Assembly (NCBI GenBank): GCA_002083615.1
Contig: MSXO01000009.1
Location: 1-64,000 of the forward strand
Direction: 5' to 3'
Length of the DNA: 64,000 nucleotides
Source: Proteobacteria bacterium ST_bin11
GTDB lineage: Bacteria; Pseudomonadota; Gammaproteobacteria; Methylococcales; Methylomonadaceae
Shown: piece after piece, positions 54,440 to 62,996 of the stretch
Layout: every line of letters begins with the position of its first letter
Numbering within the stretch: position 1 is the first letter of the stretch
Notes under the pieces: generated by a model
Told to the model about the DNA's origin: nothing
Seen by the model: the letters and a program-made list of their open reading frames with translations, nothing else
Database searches by the model: none
Made by a program: the position numbers and the translations under genes

Positions 54440-55888
54440 ATGCTGCGGGTTGTATATCTGTTCGGATTAGTCTCACTGATATTTTCCGAAAGCGGATTTG
54501 CCGAGTCGGCGAACCCAGCGCCGCAAGCCTTTCATCTTGATCTTACCGACCAGTGGAGCGGCTACTTCTCGTTGGTCGTGATGGTCATTGCATACATAGC
54601 GGCGATGCTCGAAGATGTGACCAACTTGCGTAAATCCAAGCCGATGCTGCTGGCAGCAGCTTTGATCTGGTTTGTCATCGTCCTGGCTTATCAACAGCAG
54701 GGCCATAGTTTGCCGGCAACCACCGCTTTTAAAGCTAACTTGCAGGCATACATAGAATTGTTGTTGTTCATTATGGTATCTATGACTTATCTGAATGCCA
54801 TGGAGGATATGGGCATTTTTGATGCGCTGAAGATTTGGCTGGTCAGTAAAGACCTCAGCTATCGGCGACTATTCTGGATAACGGGATTTTTAGTTTTTCT
54901 AATTTCCTGTATCGTCAACGGCTTAACTGCAGGCTTGTTGATGGGCGCTGTTGTCGTAGCGGTTGGCAAAAACAGTCCGCGTTTTGTCTCTTTAGGCTGT
55001 TTGAATATTGTGATTGCCACGAATTCCGGTGGCACGTTTAGCCCGTTGGGCGGCATTTCAACACTATTTGTTTGGCAGCATGGCATGCTAGGTTTTACCG
55101 AGTTTTTTAAATTATTCGTACCTTGTCTCGTCAACTTTCTGGTGCCAGCCACAGCCATGCATTTTGCGTTACCCAAAGACAAGCCCATCATTGAAGCTCA
55201 AGAAATTTCGCTACCACGCGGAGCCAAACGCATCATATTCCTATTCGGCGTCACCATCAGCTTGGCGGTTGGTTTTGACATGGCGTTGGGCCTACCAGCG
55301 GCGGCGGGTATGATGGCGGGACTGTCCTCACTACAATTCTTTTATTTCTATCTACAAAAATCCGATAAACCAAGCAATCAACAACAGTCGGAGTTTTCCC
55401 TATTTTTTGGTGGTGGCGATTTGAACTCAGTGTCTATCGAAGCCAAGCGCCTGGATGTTTTCGATAAAGTGGGCCGCCTAGAATGGGATACCCTGCTGTT
55501 CTTCTACGGGGCAATGATGGGAATCGGCGGTTTGGGCTTTATCGGCTATCTCGATGCTATTTCTCACGTGTTATACGGACAATTTAGCCCGACGCTGGCG
55601 AATGTCATGATCGGTTTATCGTCGGCATTTGTCGATAACGGCACTTTGATGTTCGCGGTGTTAACCATGCATCCGGATATTCCGCAAGGTCAATGGTTGT
55701 TGCTGACCTTGACCCTGGGCGTTGGCGGCAGCCTACTAGCGATTGGCTCCGCGCCCGGTATCGGCTTAATGGGACAAGCCAAAGGACAATATACGTTCGG
55801 TAGTCACATGAAATGGTTTCCGATAATACTGTTGGCATATTTTGCCAGCATCGGCACGCATATGTTGGTCAATGCCGGATCTTTCTGA
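54440..55888 (+). CDS. nhaD: NhaD-type Na+/H+ antiporter
   Basis: 482-residue polytopic protein of the ion-transporter superfamily, exchanging Na+ or Li+ for H+. It begins with a cleavable-looking signal (MLRVVYLFGLVSLIFSESGFA), as in other NhaD proteins, then 11-12 TM segments. Signatures: AAMLEDVTNLRKSKPML near 55-72, IVIATNSGGTFSPLGGISTL, SSAFVDNGTLMFAVLTM, and GSAPGIGLMGQAKG near the C-terminus. GGAG precedes the ATG at the right distance. It is followed within 25 bp by a KdpD-like kinase gene, so the three genes nhaD-kinase-regulator are probably one operon. Confidence 0.9.
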   Translation: MLRVVYLFGLVSLIFSESGFAESANPAPQAFHLDLTDQWSGYFSLVVMVIAYIAAMLEDVTNLRKSKPMLLAAALIWFVIVLAYQQQGHSLPATTAFKANLQAYIELLLFIMVSMTYLNAMEDMGIFDALKIWLVSKDLSYRRLFWITGFLVFLISCIVNGLTAGLLMGAVVVAVGKNSPRFVSLGCLNIVIATNSGGTFSPLGGISTLFVWQHGMLGFTEFFKLFVPCLVNFLVPATAMHFALPKDKPIIEAQEISLPRGAKRIIFLFGVTISLAVGFDMALGLPAAAGMMAGLSSLQFFYFYLQKSDKPSNQQQSEFSLFFGGGDLNSVSIEAKRLDVFDKVGRLEWDTLLFFYGAMMGIGGLGFIGYLDAISHVLYGQFSPTLANVMIGLSSAFVDNGTLMFAVLTMHPDIPQGQWLLLTLTLGVGGSLLAIGSAPGIGLMGQAKGQYTFGSHMKWFPIILLAYFASIGTHMLVNAGSF

Positions 55889-55912
55889 CCAGTTGAAGTC
55901 ATAAACGCCCTG

Positions 55913-57448
55913 ATGAAAATATCTGAGGTTTTTGGCTTAACGTCGAATTTTGCCAATAATGAGCGCTTAGTTGGCCATGTCTTCGGCGTAGCTGCGCCTT
56001 TTATTTGCACGCTGATCGATTGGCCTTTACGTCATCTTTTGGGGCCAGCCAGCATTCTGATGACTTATTTGCTCGGCGTATTCCTGGTTGCCAGCCGTTA
56101 CGGGCGTAGCGCATCCATTGTCGCGTCGCTGCTGAGTGCACCCGCCTTTGCCTTTTATTTTGCCCGGCCCATTTTCTCGTTTGCAATTCACGATCTGGAA
56201 AATGTCGTCGACTTGGCAGTGATGATAATCGTCGCAAACGTTACCGGCAGCTTGCTTGAAAAATCGCGTTTGCAAGCCGAATTGGCAGAGCAACGGGAAT
56301 CGCGTACCAACGCACTCTACCGATTGAGTCGCGATCTAGCAGCAGCACAGGATCGTAACGCCGTCTTGCGCTTCGCGGTCGAACACATTAAAAATGAATT
56401 CGCTACCGAAACGATGTTATTGATTGCTGATACGGATAACTGTTTGGGAGTCCCGACAAATCAGGCACTGCACGGTTCGCTGCAGAACATCGATCTTGCT
56501 TATGCGCAACAGGCCTTCGAGACAGGCTTAGTGACACAGAAAAACTCTTTGCGCTATCACCCGCTGCAAGGCTCCAAAGCTGCGCAAGGTGTGCTGGCCA
56601 TACTAAACAGCGCAGCCTTGGCCGAGCAAACGCCGGAATTAAATACCTTCTGCCATTTGATCGCCCAGACTTTGGAACGGTTTCAGCTTACCACCCTCGC
56701 CCGAGAGGCCAATCTTCAAGCCGAAACCGAAGCTTTGCGCAACGCCCTGCTCAGCTCCATCTCCCATGATTTACGTACCCCGTTGACCCGCATCATCGGC
56801 GCGGTCGGCACCGCCATCGAAAGTGATGCCGAATTGTCAGCCGCCGAGCGCCAAGATTTGAATCGATCGGTATTGGATGAAGCCCAACGCATGTCAGAGC
56901 TCACCGGCAAGATTCTGGACATGGCTCGCTTGAGCAGCGGTCAGATCAATTTGCACCAAAGCTGGAACGCCGTTGAAGAAATCGTCGGCAGCGCCTTGAA
57001 CCGCCTGGATAAACACCTGCAAGACAGACCGGTACGCACACTGTTGCCGGATAGTTTGCCGCTAGTTTGGATCGACGCGGTGTTGATGGAGCAGGTCCTG
57101 GTTAATCTGATCGAGAACGCGGTTAAGTACACTCCGCCAGGCAGGCCAATTGACATCGAAGCCAGAGCACTACCAGAGCGCTTTCGTTTAACCATAACCG
57201 ATTACGGTCCAGGTATCGCCAAGAATCAGCAAACCCGCATTTTCGAAAAGTTATATCGCGGCGTCACGGAAATCGAGCAAAACGGGGTCGGCTTGGGACT
57301 GGCATTGTGCAAGGCTATTGTCGAGGCACACGGCGGAGTAATTCAAGCCGATAACCGCACTGGCAAGGGCGCGGAATTTGTTATCGAACTGCCCCTACAC
57401 GAGCCGCCAATAATTGTAGAAGCGGAAGCGCTTGGGAGTTTGGCATGA
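55913..57448 (+). CDS. Shortened KdpD-like sensor histidine kinase
   Basis: 511 residues. It starts with the four-TM DUF4118 domain of KdpD (about 20-110; SILMTYLLGVFLVASRYG), then a GAF-like domain (about 130-265), HisKA with His near 284 (SSISHDLRTPLTRI), and HATPase (ENAVKYTPPG, GVGLGLALCKAIVEAHGG). The cytosolic KdpD N-terminal domain and the UspA domain (about 400 residues together in E. coli KdpD) are missing. Those parts bind ATP and c-di-AMP or sense K+ in other bacteria, so this kinase must sense through its membrane or GAF parts. Its stop overlaps the regulator start (ATGA). No kdpFABC lies nearby. Confidence 0.9.
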   Translation: MKISEVFGLTSNFANNERLVGHVFGVAAPFICTLIDWPLRHLLGPASILMTYLLGVFLVASRYGRSASIVASLLSAPAFAFYFARPIFSFAIHDLENVVDLAVMIIVANVTGSLLEKSRLQAELAEQRESRTNALYRLSRDLAAAQDRNAVLRFAVEHIKNEFATETMLLIADTDNCLGVPTNQALHGSLQNIDLAYAQQAFETGLVTQKNSLRYHPLQGSKAAQGVLAILNSAALAEQTPELNTFCHLIAQTLERFQLTTLAREANLQAETEALRNALLSSISHDLRTPLTRIIGAVGTAIESDAELSAAERQDLNRSVLDEAQRMSELTGKILDMARLSSGQINLHQSWNAVEEIVGSALNRLDKHLQDRPVRTLLPDSLPLVWIDAVLMEQVLVNLIENAVKYTPPGRPIDIEARALPERFRLTITDYGPGIAKNQQTRIFEKLYRGVTEIEQNGVGLGLALCKAIVEAHGGVIQADNRTGKGAEFVIELPLHEPPIIVEAEALGSLA

Positions 57449-58167
57449 CGGCCGCCCCAGTGATTCTAATAATCGAAGACGACGTCCAAACCCGACGCTT
57501 CCTAAAATCCAGCCTCAGCCACCGCGGCTGGTCCACGCTCGAAGCAGACTGCGGCAGATCCGGGCTAGCGATGCTAACAAATGAACGTCCCGACTTGGTG
57601 ATCTTGGATTTAGGGTTGCCGGACATGGACGGTATAGCCGTTACGCGGCGTCTGCGGCAATTGTCAGATCTTCCGATCCTAATTTTGTCGGCTCGCAGCC
57701 AGGAGCAAAACAAGATCATGGCGCTGGATGCCGGCGCCGACGACTACTTGACCAAACCCTTCGGCAGCGGCGAATTGCATGCTCGACTCCAGGCTTTGAT
57801 GCGCCGCGTGACGCGCAGCCTTAGCAACCAAGAAGTTTTTGAAACCGGCCAACTCAAAGTCGACCTCACGCGTCGCAAAGTATTCGTTGCCGATAACGAG
57901 GTACGCATTACCCCCATTGAATATCGATTGCTCGGCATTCTGATTCGCCATGCCGGCGTGGTAGTCACCCATCGCCAGCTGCTCCAGGAAGTGTGGGGCG
58001 TCGAACACATTCACGATCAACACTATCTGCGTATTTATATGGGGCAACTCCGCCACAAGCTGGAAATCAATCCCGCGCGACCGCGCTATCTGTTGACCGA
58101 AGTGGGAGTGGGGTATCGCATGGCGATTGATGATGAAAAACCTAACATTTCAGCAAACAATTGTTGA
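57445..58167 (+). CDS. KdpE-like OmpR-family response regulator
   Basis: 240 residues. Receiver (1-120) with Asp in LVILDLGLPDMDG, Ser in LPILILSARSQ and Lys in YLTKPFGSGEL; winged-helix DNA-binding domain (about 135-230; VRITPIEYRLLGILIRHAGV, IYMGQLRHKLEINPARPRYL, TEVGVGYRM). The overall sequence resembles KdpE. Translationally coupled to the kinase by a four-base overlap. It probably controls nhaD, kup and itself through the T-rich sites described separately. Confidence 0.92.
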   Translation: MTAAPVILIIEDDVQTRRFLKSSLSHRGWSTLEADCGRSGLAMLTNERPDLVILDLGLPDMDGIAVTRRLRQLSDLPILILSARSQEQNKIMALDAGADDYLTKPFGSGELHARLQALMRRVTRSLSNQEVFETGQLKVDLTRRKVFVADNEVRITPIEYRLLGILIRHAGVVVTHRQLLQEVWGVEHIHDQHYLRIYMGQLRHKLEINPARPRYLLTEVGVGYRMAIDDEKPNISANNC

Positions 58168-58198
58168 CCGAGAGTGCGTCTATGACATTACCCGCAGG

Positions 58199-58219
58199 CA
58201 TTTTTACAATTTTTTTATG
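58199..58219 (+). promoter_or_regulatory. T-rich KdpE-like operator upstream of kup
   Basis: The core TTTACAATTTTTTTATG (58203-58219) agrees with the recalled E. coli KdpE site at 13 of 17 positions, and the preceding CATT also matches, giving 17 of 21 overall. It sits 122 bases before the kup start in the 173-bp gap after the KdpE-like gene. A second copy of the same type lies before nhaD. Confidence 0.5.
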
Positions 58220-58340
58220 TGGAACGTCGTATAGTGCAGGCCTTTTGGGTTCCGATGGCTAGATGCTACTGATGTTAGTGCAGTAAGTACTGGGCCTTAA
58301 ATTTTCAAAAAAGCGTGAGCTTAATACCTTCTTTCTTGTC

Positions 58341-60218
58341 ATGTCTGCCAATCAAAAGCCTTCATCGCTTCAAACTTTGACCCTTAGCGCCATCGGCGTT
58401 GTATTCGGCGACATCGGCACCAGTCCTTTATACGCTATAAAAGAAGTATTCCATGGCGGTTTGACCACGGACAAATGGCACGTTTTGGGGGTACTATCGT
58501 TGATTTTTTGGTCGTTGACGCTGGTGGTCACCACCAAATACGCGACCTTCATCATGCGCGCCGATAATAAAGGCGAAGGCGGCATTATGGCCTTGATGGC
58601 TTTAGCGTTGCATGGTTCCAAGGACAATCCGAAAAAAATGTCGTTCATCGTCACCATCGGTCTCATGGGAGCGTCTCTGTTCTACGGCGATAGCGTCATC
58701 ACCCCAGCCATTTCGGTACTTAGCGCTGTAGAGGGATTACAAATTGTAGCGCCGCGCCTTGAACATTACGTACTACCAATTACCTTGAGCGTCTTAGCGA
58801 TATTGTTCCTGATACAGCACCAAGGCACTGGAAAAGTCGGCAAAATATTTGCACCGGTGATGTGCTTCTGGTTTGCCACACTGGGCGTTTTGGGTGTAAT
58901 CAACATCACAGAGCAACCGGATGTATTGCAAGCGATAAACCCTTATTATGCCTTGCAATTGCTCTACGAATTGGGCTGGAAAGGTTTTGTAATCATGGGC
59001 GCGGTGGTTTTGGCGATTACCGGGGCGGAAGCGCTTTATGCCGACATGGGGCATTTTGGTTTAAAACCGATTCGCTTTGCCTGGTTTGGTTTCGTGTTTC
59101 CGGCTCTGTTACTCAATTACTTCGGCCAGGGCGCGTTGTTAATACATAACCCCACCGCTATCGAAAACCCTTTCTATCTGCTCGCTCCCGCTTGGGCACT
59201 GTATCCGCTGCTGATTTTATCGACTCTGGCGACGGTGATTGCTTCGCAAGCGGTCATTTCCGGCGCTTTTTCGGTTACCCGGCAGGCAATTTTACTGGGC
59301 TATTGTCCGCGTATGAACATTCGTCACACCTCCGGCGACGAAATGGGCCAAGTTTATGTCCCAGCGGTAAATTGGTTGTTGATGCTGTCGGTTTTTATTT
59401 TGGTCTTGAGCTTTAAATCCTCGTCGGCGCTTGCATCCGCTTACGGCATCGCGGTAACCGGCACTATGATAGTGGATACCGTATTGGCATTTATCGTGAT
59501 TCAGGCCCTATGGCATTGGAACAAGGTTACCAGCATGACCTTTCTATCGACTTTTCTGGTGATTGACTTTTTGTTCCTATCGTCCAACAGCCTAAAAATT
59601 CCTACCGGCGGCTGGCTGCCGCTGGCGATAGGCTTGGTGTTGTTTATGATCATGTCCACCTGGATCAAAGGCCGTAAACTGCTGGCCAGGAATATGGACG
59701 ACAAACGGATGATGTTCGAGGAATTGGAACAGCAGATGCAAACCCACCCACTGGAAAGCGTACCCGGCACTGCGATTTATTTGGCAAAAAATTTGCACGG
59801 TGTGCCGCAAGTGCTGCTACATAATCTCAATCATAACCATGCCTTACACGCGCAAATGATCGTGTTGACCATTGTTACCAAGGATATTCCCTATGTCGAA
59901 GAAGAACAGCGCATCAAAATTCGCGTGTTCGGCGAGAGCGGTAAATTTTTTCGGGTAAAAATGTATTTCGGTTTTCAGGAGGAGCCGGATATGCGCAGGG
60001 CCTTACATCTTTGCAGCCGGGAGAACTTGATTATCGACCCGAAGACCGCATCGTTTTTTATCGCTAGCGAGAAATTATTTTTCCGGCGTCATTGCCCTAT
60101 GCCGAAATGGCAACGGGCGCTGTTTCGGTTTTTGTATCACAACGCATCGAGCGCTATCGACTACTTTAAAATTCCGGTGGATCGGGTAGTCGAGTTGGGC
60201 GTTCGTATCGAATTATAA
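58341..60218 (+). CDS. kup: Low-affinity K+ transporter Kup
   Basis: K+/H+ symporter of 625 residues, twelve TM helices in the first 430 and a cytosolic C-terminal domain (about 440-620). The family signature GDIGTSPLYAIKEVF lies near residue 21, FIMRADNKGEGGIMAL follows, and VTPAISVLSAVEGL (after GDSVI) is intact. The C-terminal IKIRVFGESGKFFRVKMYFG segment is typical. It is the last gene of the nhaD-KdpDE-like-kup island; a T-rich site precedes it. Confidence 0.96.
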   Translation: MSANQKPSSLQTLTLSAIGVVFGDIGTSPLYAIKEVFHGGLTTDKWHVLGVLSLIFWSLTLVVTTKYATFIMRADNKGEGGIMALMALALHGSKDNPKKMSFIVTIGLMGASLFYGDSVITPAISVLSAVEGLQIVAPRLEHYVLPITLSVLAILFLIQHQGTGKVGKIFAPVMCFWFATLGVLGVINITEQPDVLQAINPYYALQLLYELGWKGFVIMGAVVLAITGAEALYADMGHFGLKPIRFAWFGFVFPALLLNYFGQGALLIHNPTAIENPFYLLAPAWALYPLLILSTLATVIASQAVISGAFSVTRQAILLGYCPRMNIRHTSGDEMGQVYVPAVNWLLMLSVFILVLSFKSSSALASAYGIAVTGTMIVDTVLAFIVIQALWHWNKVTSMTFLSTFLVIDFLFLSSNSLKIPTGGWLPLAIGLVLFMIMSTWIKGRKLLARNMDDKRMMFEELEQQMQTHPLESVPGTAIYLAKNLHGVPQVLLHNLNHNHALHAQMIVLTIVTKDIPYVEEEQRIKIRVFGESGKFFRVKMYFGFQEEPDMRRALHLCSRENLIIDPKTASFFIASEKLFFRRHCPMPKWQRALFRFLYHNASSAIDYFKIPVDRVVELGVRIEL

Positions 60219-60268
60219 GACTGGAGCCAGCCACGACGACTGGCCCCTCTTGCCCAAAAGGTAGCGGA

Positions 60269-60628
60269 CTAATTCAACAAAGCGCCCAAATTGGCGCGCG
60301 AGCGGTTAGAGACCGCATATTGGGCTTGACCAGGATTACTTTGAATGTCGGAGATCAAGCTCCCAAGCACCTGTTGCGCTTGCTCCGGACTATTGATCCG
60401 GGCCCGATTGTCGTTATTTTGCCCGTTGACAGCCTGCGCCAGCAGCAAAGATTCCTGGGATAAACTGACCGTATCGCTGGGGCTTGGCTCGGCTCTTTCG
60501 ACCTGGCTCTGCGAGTTGCTGGCCCTTCTACGCTCAGCCAAATCTTCAACCCCGCCGGCTTTTTGATCTTTAGATACGCCTTGGCTGGCCAAGGGGTTTT
60601 GGTTTGGGTATGTGGTGTTGATTTCCAT
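60269..60628 (-). CDS. Unknown Ser/Gln/Asn-rich small protein
   Basis: I do not recognise this 119-residue protein. It is preceded by AGGGGAG at a good distance from the ATG, which makes it a real gene. The first 50 residues are polar and probably disordered (NQNPLASQGVSKDQKAGG). The second half has a possible helix LSQESLLLAQAVNG and INSPEQAQQVLGSLISDI. There is no signal peptide or membrane helix. The nearby FlhB-like gene and Gln/Ser/Asn-rich composition would suit a flagellar or secretion-related protein, but that is speculation. Confidence 0.65.
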   Translation of the reverse strand: MEINTTYPNQNPLASQGVSKDQKAGGVEDLAERRRASNSQSQVERAEPSPSDTVSLSQESLLLAQAVNGQNNDNRARINSPEQAQQVLGSLISDIQSNPGQAQYAVSNRSRANLGALLN

Positions 60629-60923
60629 CGTCGACTCCCCTGCAAATTGAACTTACATTCTAGCGGTTTTTTGCGATTTGCCTTGGCAATAAGTTTAACT
60701 CATTCGTCCCAAGTTGTTGACAATTCCGCAGCTGGGTCATTCAGACTATTTCTTGAAAGACCAACCCAAAATCCGACAGCCCGCTCATCGCGCTTTAAGA
60801 CGTTAAACCTTTGAGTTTAAATGCTTAAAACTATATCGCATCTTAACTGGTAAAATGTCCCCAGACTTAAACGGCGTGGTTTCAATTCGCCACTCAAGAA
60901 TCCTTAGCAACCCCGATATCACA

Positions 60924-61313
60924 ATGACTACCAAACCCAGCGCAGACCTCACCACTTTCGAAAACCCTAGGCCGGCGCGCGACTTCACGATTCGCATCGA
61001 CATCCCGGAATTTACCTGTTTATGCCCGATGACCGGCCAGCCCGACTTTGCCAAACTGGTGTTGGAATACGTGCCTAACCAATTGTGCGTGGAGCTCAAG
61101 TCCCTAAAACTTTATATGTGGACTTTTCGCGAGAGGGGCGCATTTCACGAAGCTGTCACCAACGAAATTTTGGATCATATCGTCGCGGCAATATCCCCTA
61201 ATTTCATGCGCCTGCGCGCCGAATTCAATGTGCGCGGCGGCATTTACACCACGGTGATCGCCGAACATCGCGACCCGAGTTGGCAGGCACCGGAATTGGT
61301 CAATCTGCCATAG
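60924..61313 (+). CDS. queF: NADPH-dependent 7-cyano-7-deazaguanine reductase QueF
   Basis: Reduces preQ0 to preQ1 in queuosine synthesis. 129 residues, the unimodular (YkvM-type) form. The active-site Cys lies in EFTCLCPMTGQPDFA with the catalytic Asp seven residues further on, then ELKSLKLYMWTFRERGAFHE, the QueF signature. I start it at the ATG at 60924 (MTTKPSADL), since the 23 codons upstream are outside the family. No preQ1 riboswitch was recognised in the 295-base gap ahead. Confidence 0.95.
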   Translation: MTTKPSADLTTFENPRPARDFTIRIDIPEFTCLCPMTGQPDFAKLVLEYVPNQLCVELKSLKLYMWTFRERGAFHEAVTNEILDHIVAAISPNFMRLRAEFNVRGGIYTTVIAEHRDPSWQAPELVNLP

Positions 61314-61319
61314 ATCGAC

Positions 61320-61604
61320 GTGAGCGGCAGAACCTTCTATAACAGCGATATTGCCGTCGCCCTGCAGTACGACGGCAAAAATGCGCCGAAAGTAACCGCC
61401 AAAGGTGAAGGCTTTACCGCTCAGCAAATACTGGCCATCGCCGAAAAGCATGGCGTCCCGCTGCAAAACGAGCCTGAGCTGGCGCGCATTTTGGCGCAAG
61501 TCCCGCTCGGCGAGGAAATCCCCCAACAACTTTATATTGCCGTTGCTGAAGTGATCGCCTTTGCGTATTTCATTAGTGGCAAAACGCCCGATTCCGAATC
61601 ATGA
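61320..61604 (+). CDS. Stand-alone FlhB C-terminal-like (EscU/YscU) protein
   Basis: 94 residues matching only the cytosolic C-terminal domain of FlhB/YscU export-switch proteins: SDIAVALQYD, APKVTAKGEG, AIAEKHGVPLQNEPELARIL, and EEIPQQLYIAVAEVIAFAYF. The autocleavage motif NPTH of full-length FlhB is replaced by YNSD, so no self-cleavage is expected. Similar FlhB-like paralogues in other bacteria can replace the C-terminal domain of FlhB. The start is a GTG, 6 bp after the queF stop, and its own stop overlaps psd (ATGA). No other flagellar genes are nearby. Confidence 0.85.
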   Translation: MSGRTFYNSDIAVALQYDGKNAPKVTAKGEGFTAQQILAIAEKHGVPLQNEPELARILAQVPLGEEIPQQLYIAVAEVIAFAYFISGKTPDSES

Positions 61605-62461
61605 ACTTAAAAGAAATTGTTACCGTGTTGCCGCAATACGCATTGCCGCATCATGCACTGTCCGGCTTGATGTCGAAATTAACTCATTGCCAAAACAAAG
61701 CCTGGAAGAATCTGTTTATCAAATCCATCGTGCAAATGTACGGCGTGAATATGCAGGAAGCCAAGTTTCAAGACCTGGATCACTATCCTAGCTTCAATGA
61801 TTTTTTTACCCGCGAATTAAAAGACGGTGCCAGGCAGATTACCTCAGCAGCCGACGCCATAGCCTGCCCCGCGGACGGAGAAGTCAGCCAAGCGGGACCG
61901 ATCAGCAACGGTCGAATTTTCCAAGCCAAGGGCCACGAATATAGCGCGCTGGAACTACTGGGCGGCGATGCCCAACGGGCACGGGCCTTTGAAAACGGCT
62001 CTTTCGCCACCATTTACTTGTCGCCGAAGGATTATCACCGTCTGCATATGCCGTTAACCGGCTCTTTGAAAGAAATGGTGCATATTCCCGGCCGGCTGTT
62101 CAGCGTGAATAACACCACGGTTGGCGCCGTGCCCAATCTGTTTGCGCGTAACGAGCGGGTGGCCTGTATTTTCGATACCGAAGCCGGACCGATGGCTTTG
62201 ATTCTGGTGGGGGCGATTTTCGTGTCCAGCGTCGAAACCGTCTGGCACGGTGTAGTAACGCCACCGAGCATCAGCGCACCCAGAACTTGGCGTTATCAAG
62301 AAGACGCGCCGACGCTTGAAAAAGGCGTGGAAATGGGCAGGTTTAATATGGGCTCAACCATTATCGTCTTGTTCGGTAAAGAAAAAACAGCCTGGAACGA
62401 AGACTTCATCTGCGGCAAAGCTGTACAACTGGGCGAGGCAATCGGCCAGACGCTAGCCTGA
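61601..62461 (+). CDS. psd: Phosphatidylserine decarboxylase
   Basis: Produces phosphatidylethanolamine at the inner membrane. The 286-residue proenzyme shows YPSFNDFFTRELKDGAR, PADGEVSQAGPISNGRIFQA, YLSPKDYHRLHMPL (catalytic triad region), PNLFARNERVACIF, and the self-cleavage site NMGSTIIVLFGK near residue 250, where Gly-Ser cleavage gives the pyruvoyl alpha subunit. The usual LGST reads MGST here. Translation is coupled to the FlhB-like gene by a four-base overlap. Confidence 0.96.
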   Translation: MNLKEIVTVLPQYALPHHALSGLMSKLTHCQNKAWKNLFIKSIVQMYGVNMQEAKFQDLDHYPSFNDFFTRELKDGARQITSAADAIACPADGEVSQAGPISNGRIFQAKGHEYSALELLGGDAQRARAFENGSFATIYLSPKDYHRLHMPLTGSLKEMVHIPGRLFSVNNTTVGAVPNLFARNERVACIFDTEAGPMALILVGAIFVSSVETVWHGVVTPPSISAPRTWRYQEDAPTLEKGVEMGRFNMGSTIIVLFGKEKTAWNEDFICGKAVQLGEAIGQTLA

Positions 62462-62503
62462 GCCATCCAATTCGACAGCGTAATGTGATAAGCACTGCTA
62501 GTG

Positions 62504-62512
62504 TGGCATAAT
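62504..62512 (+). promoter_or_regulatory. Extended -10 element for yajC-secD
   Basis: TGGCATAAT, a TGn extended -10, lies 58 bases before yajC in the 108-bp gap after psd. No good -35 is seen, which extended -10 promoters do not need. Confidence 0.4.
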
Positions 62513-62569
62513 GCGCGACTGTCCGCCCGGCCGGACCATTAAAACGACGATAACAATAAGAGGATTAAC

Positions 62570-62923
62570 ATGAGTTTTTTGATTTCTGATGCGCTGGCCC
62601 AAACAGCGCCCACCGCCGTACAACCCGGTTTTGAAGGCATGCTGTTCCCGTTGGGCATTCTGATATTTTTCTATTTTCTGTTCATCCGCCCGCAATCCAA
62701 GCGTACCAAGGAACAAAAACAAATGCTGGCTGCGCTGGGCAAAGGTGCCGAAGTCGTCACCACGGGTGGCATTCTAGGCAAAGTGGCCGAACTGGACGAC
62801 AACTTCGTGAAACTGGAAGTATCCGATAACAGCTTTATTCAAGTACAGCGCCATGCCATCGCCAACATGATGCCCAAAGGCACTTACAAAACCTTGAACA
62901 GCAAAAAAACCAAAGACCAATAA
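62570..62923 (+). CDS. yajC: Sec translocon accessory protein YajC
   Basis: 117-residue single-pass membrane protein of the SecDF-YajC complex. TM helix at about 24-42 (LFPLGILIFFYFLFI), followed by the signature RPQSKRTKEQKQMLAALGKG and the soluble domain GAEVVTTGGILGKVAELDD. AGAGG precedes the ATG. The upstream neighbour is psd instead of the usual queA-tgt. Confidence 0.96.
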   Translation: MSFLISDALAQTAPTAVQPGFEGMLFPLGILIFFYFLFIRPQSKRTKEQKQMLAALGKGAEVVTTGGILGKVAELDDNFVKLEVSDNSFIQVQRHAIANMMPKGTYKTLNSKKTKDQ

Positions 62924-62996
62924 ACTTTCTTTAACCCGCGATATACCCTGCTTTTTTCGCAACAGCCTGGCTGTCACTGCTTTTAATGGAATAACC

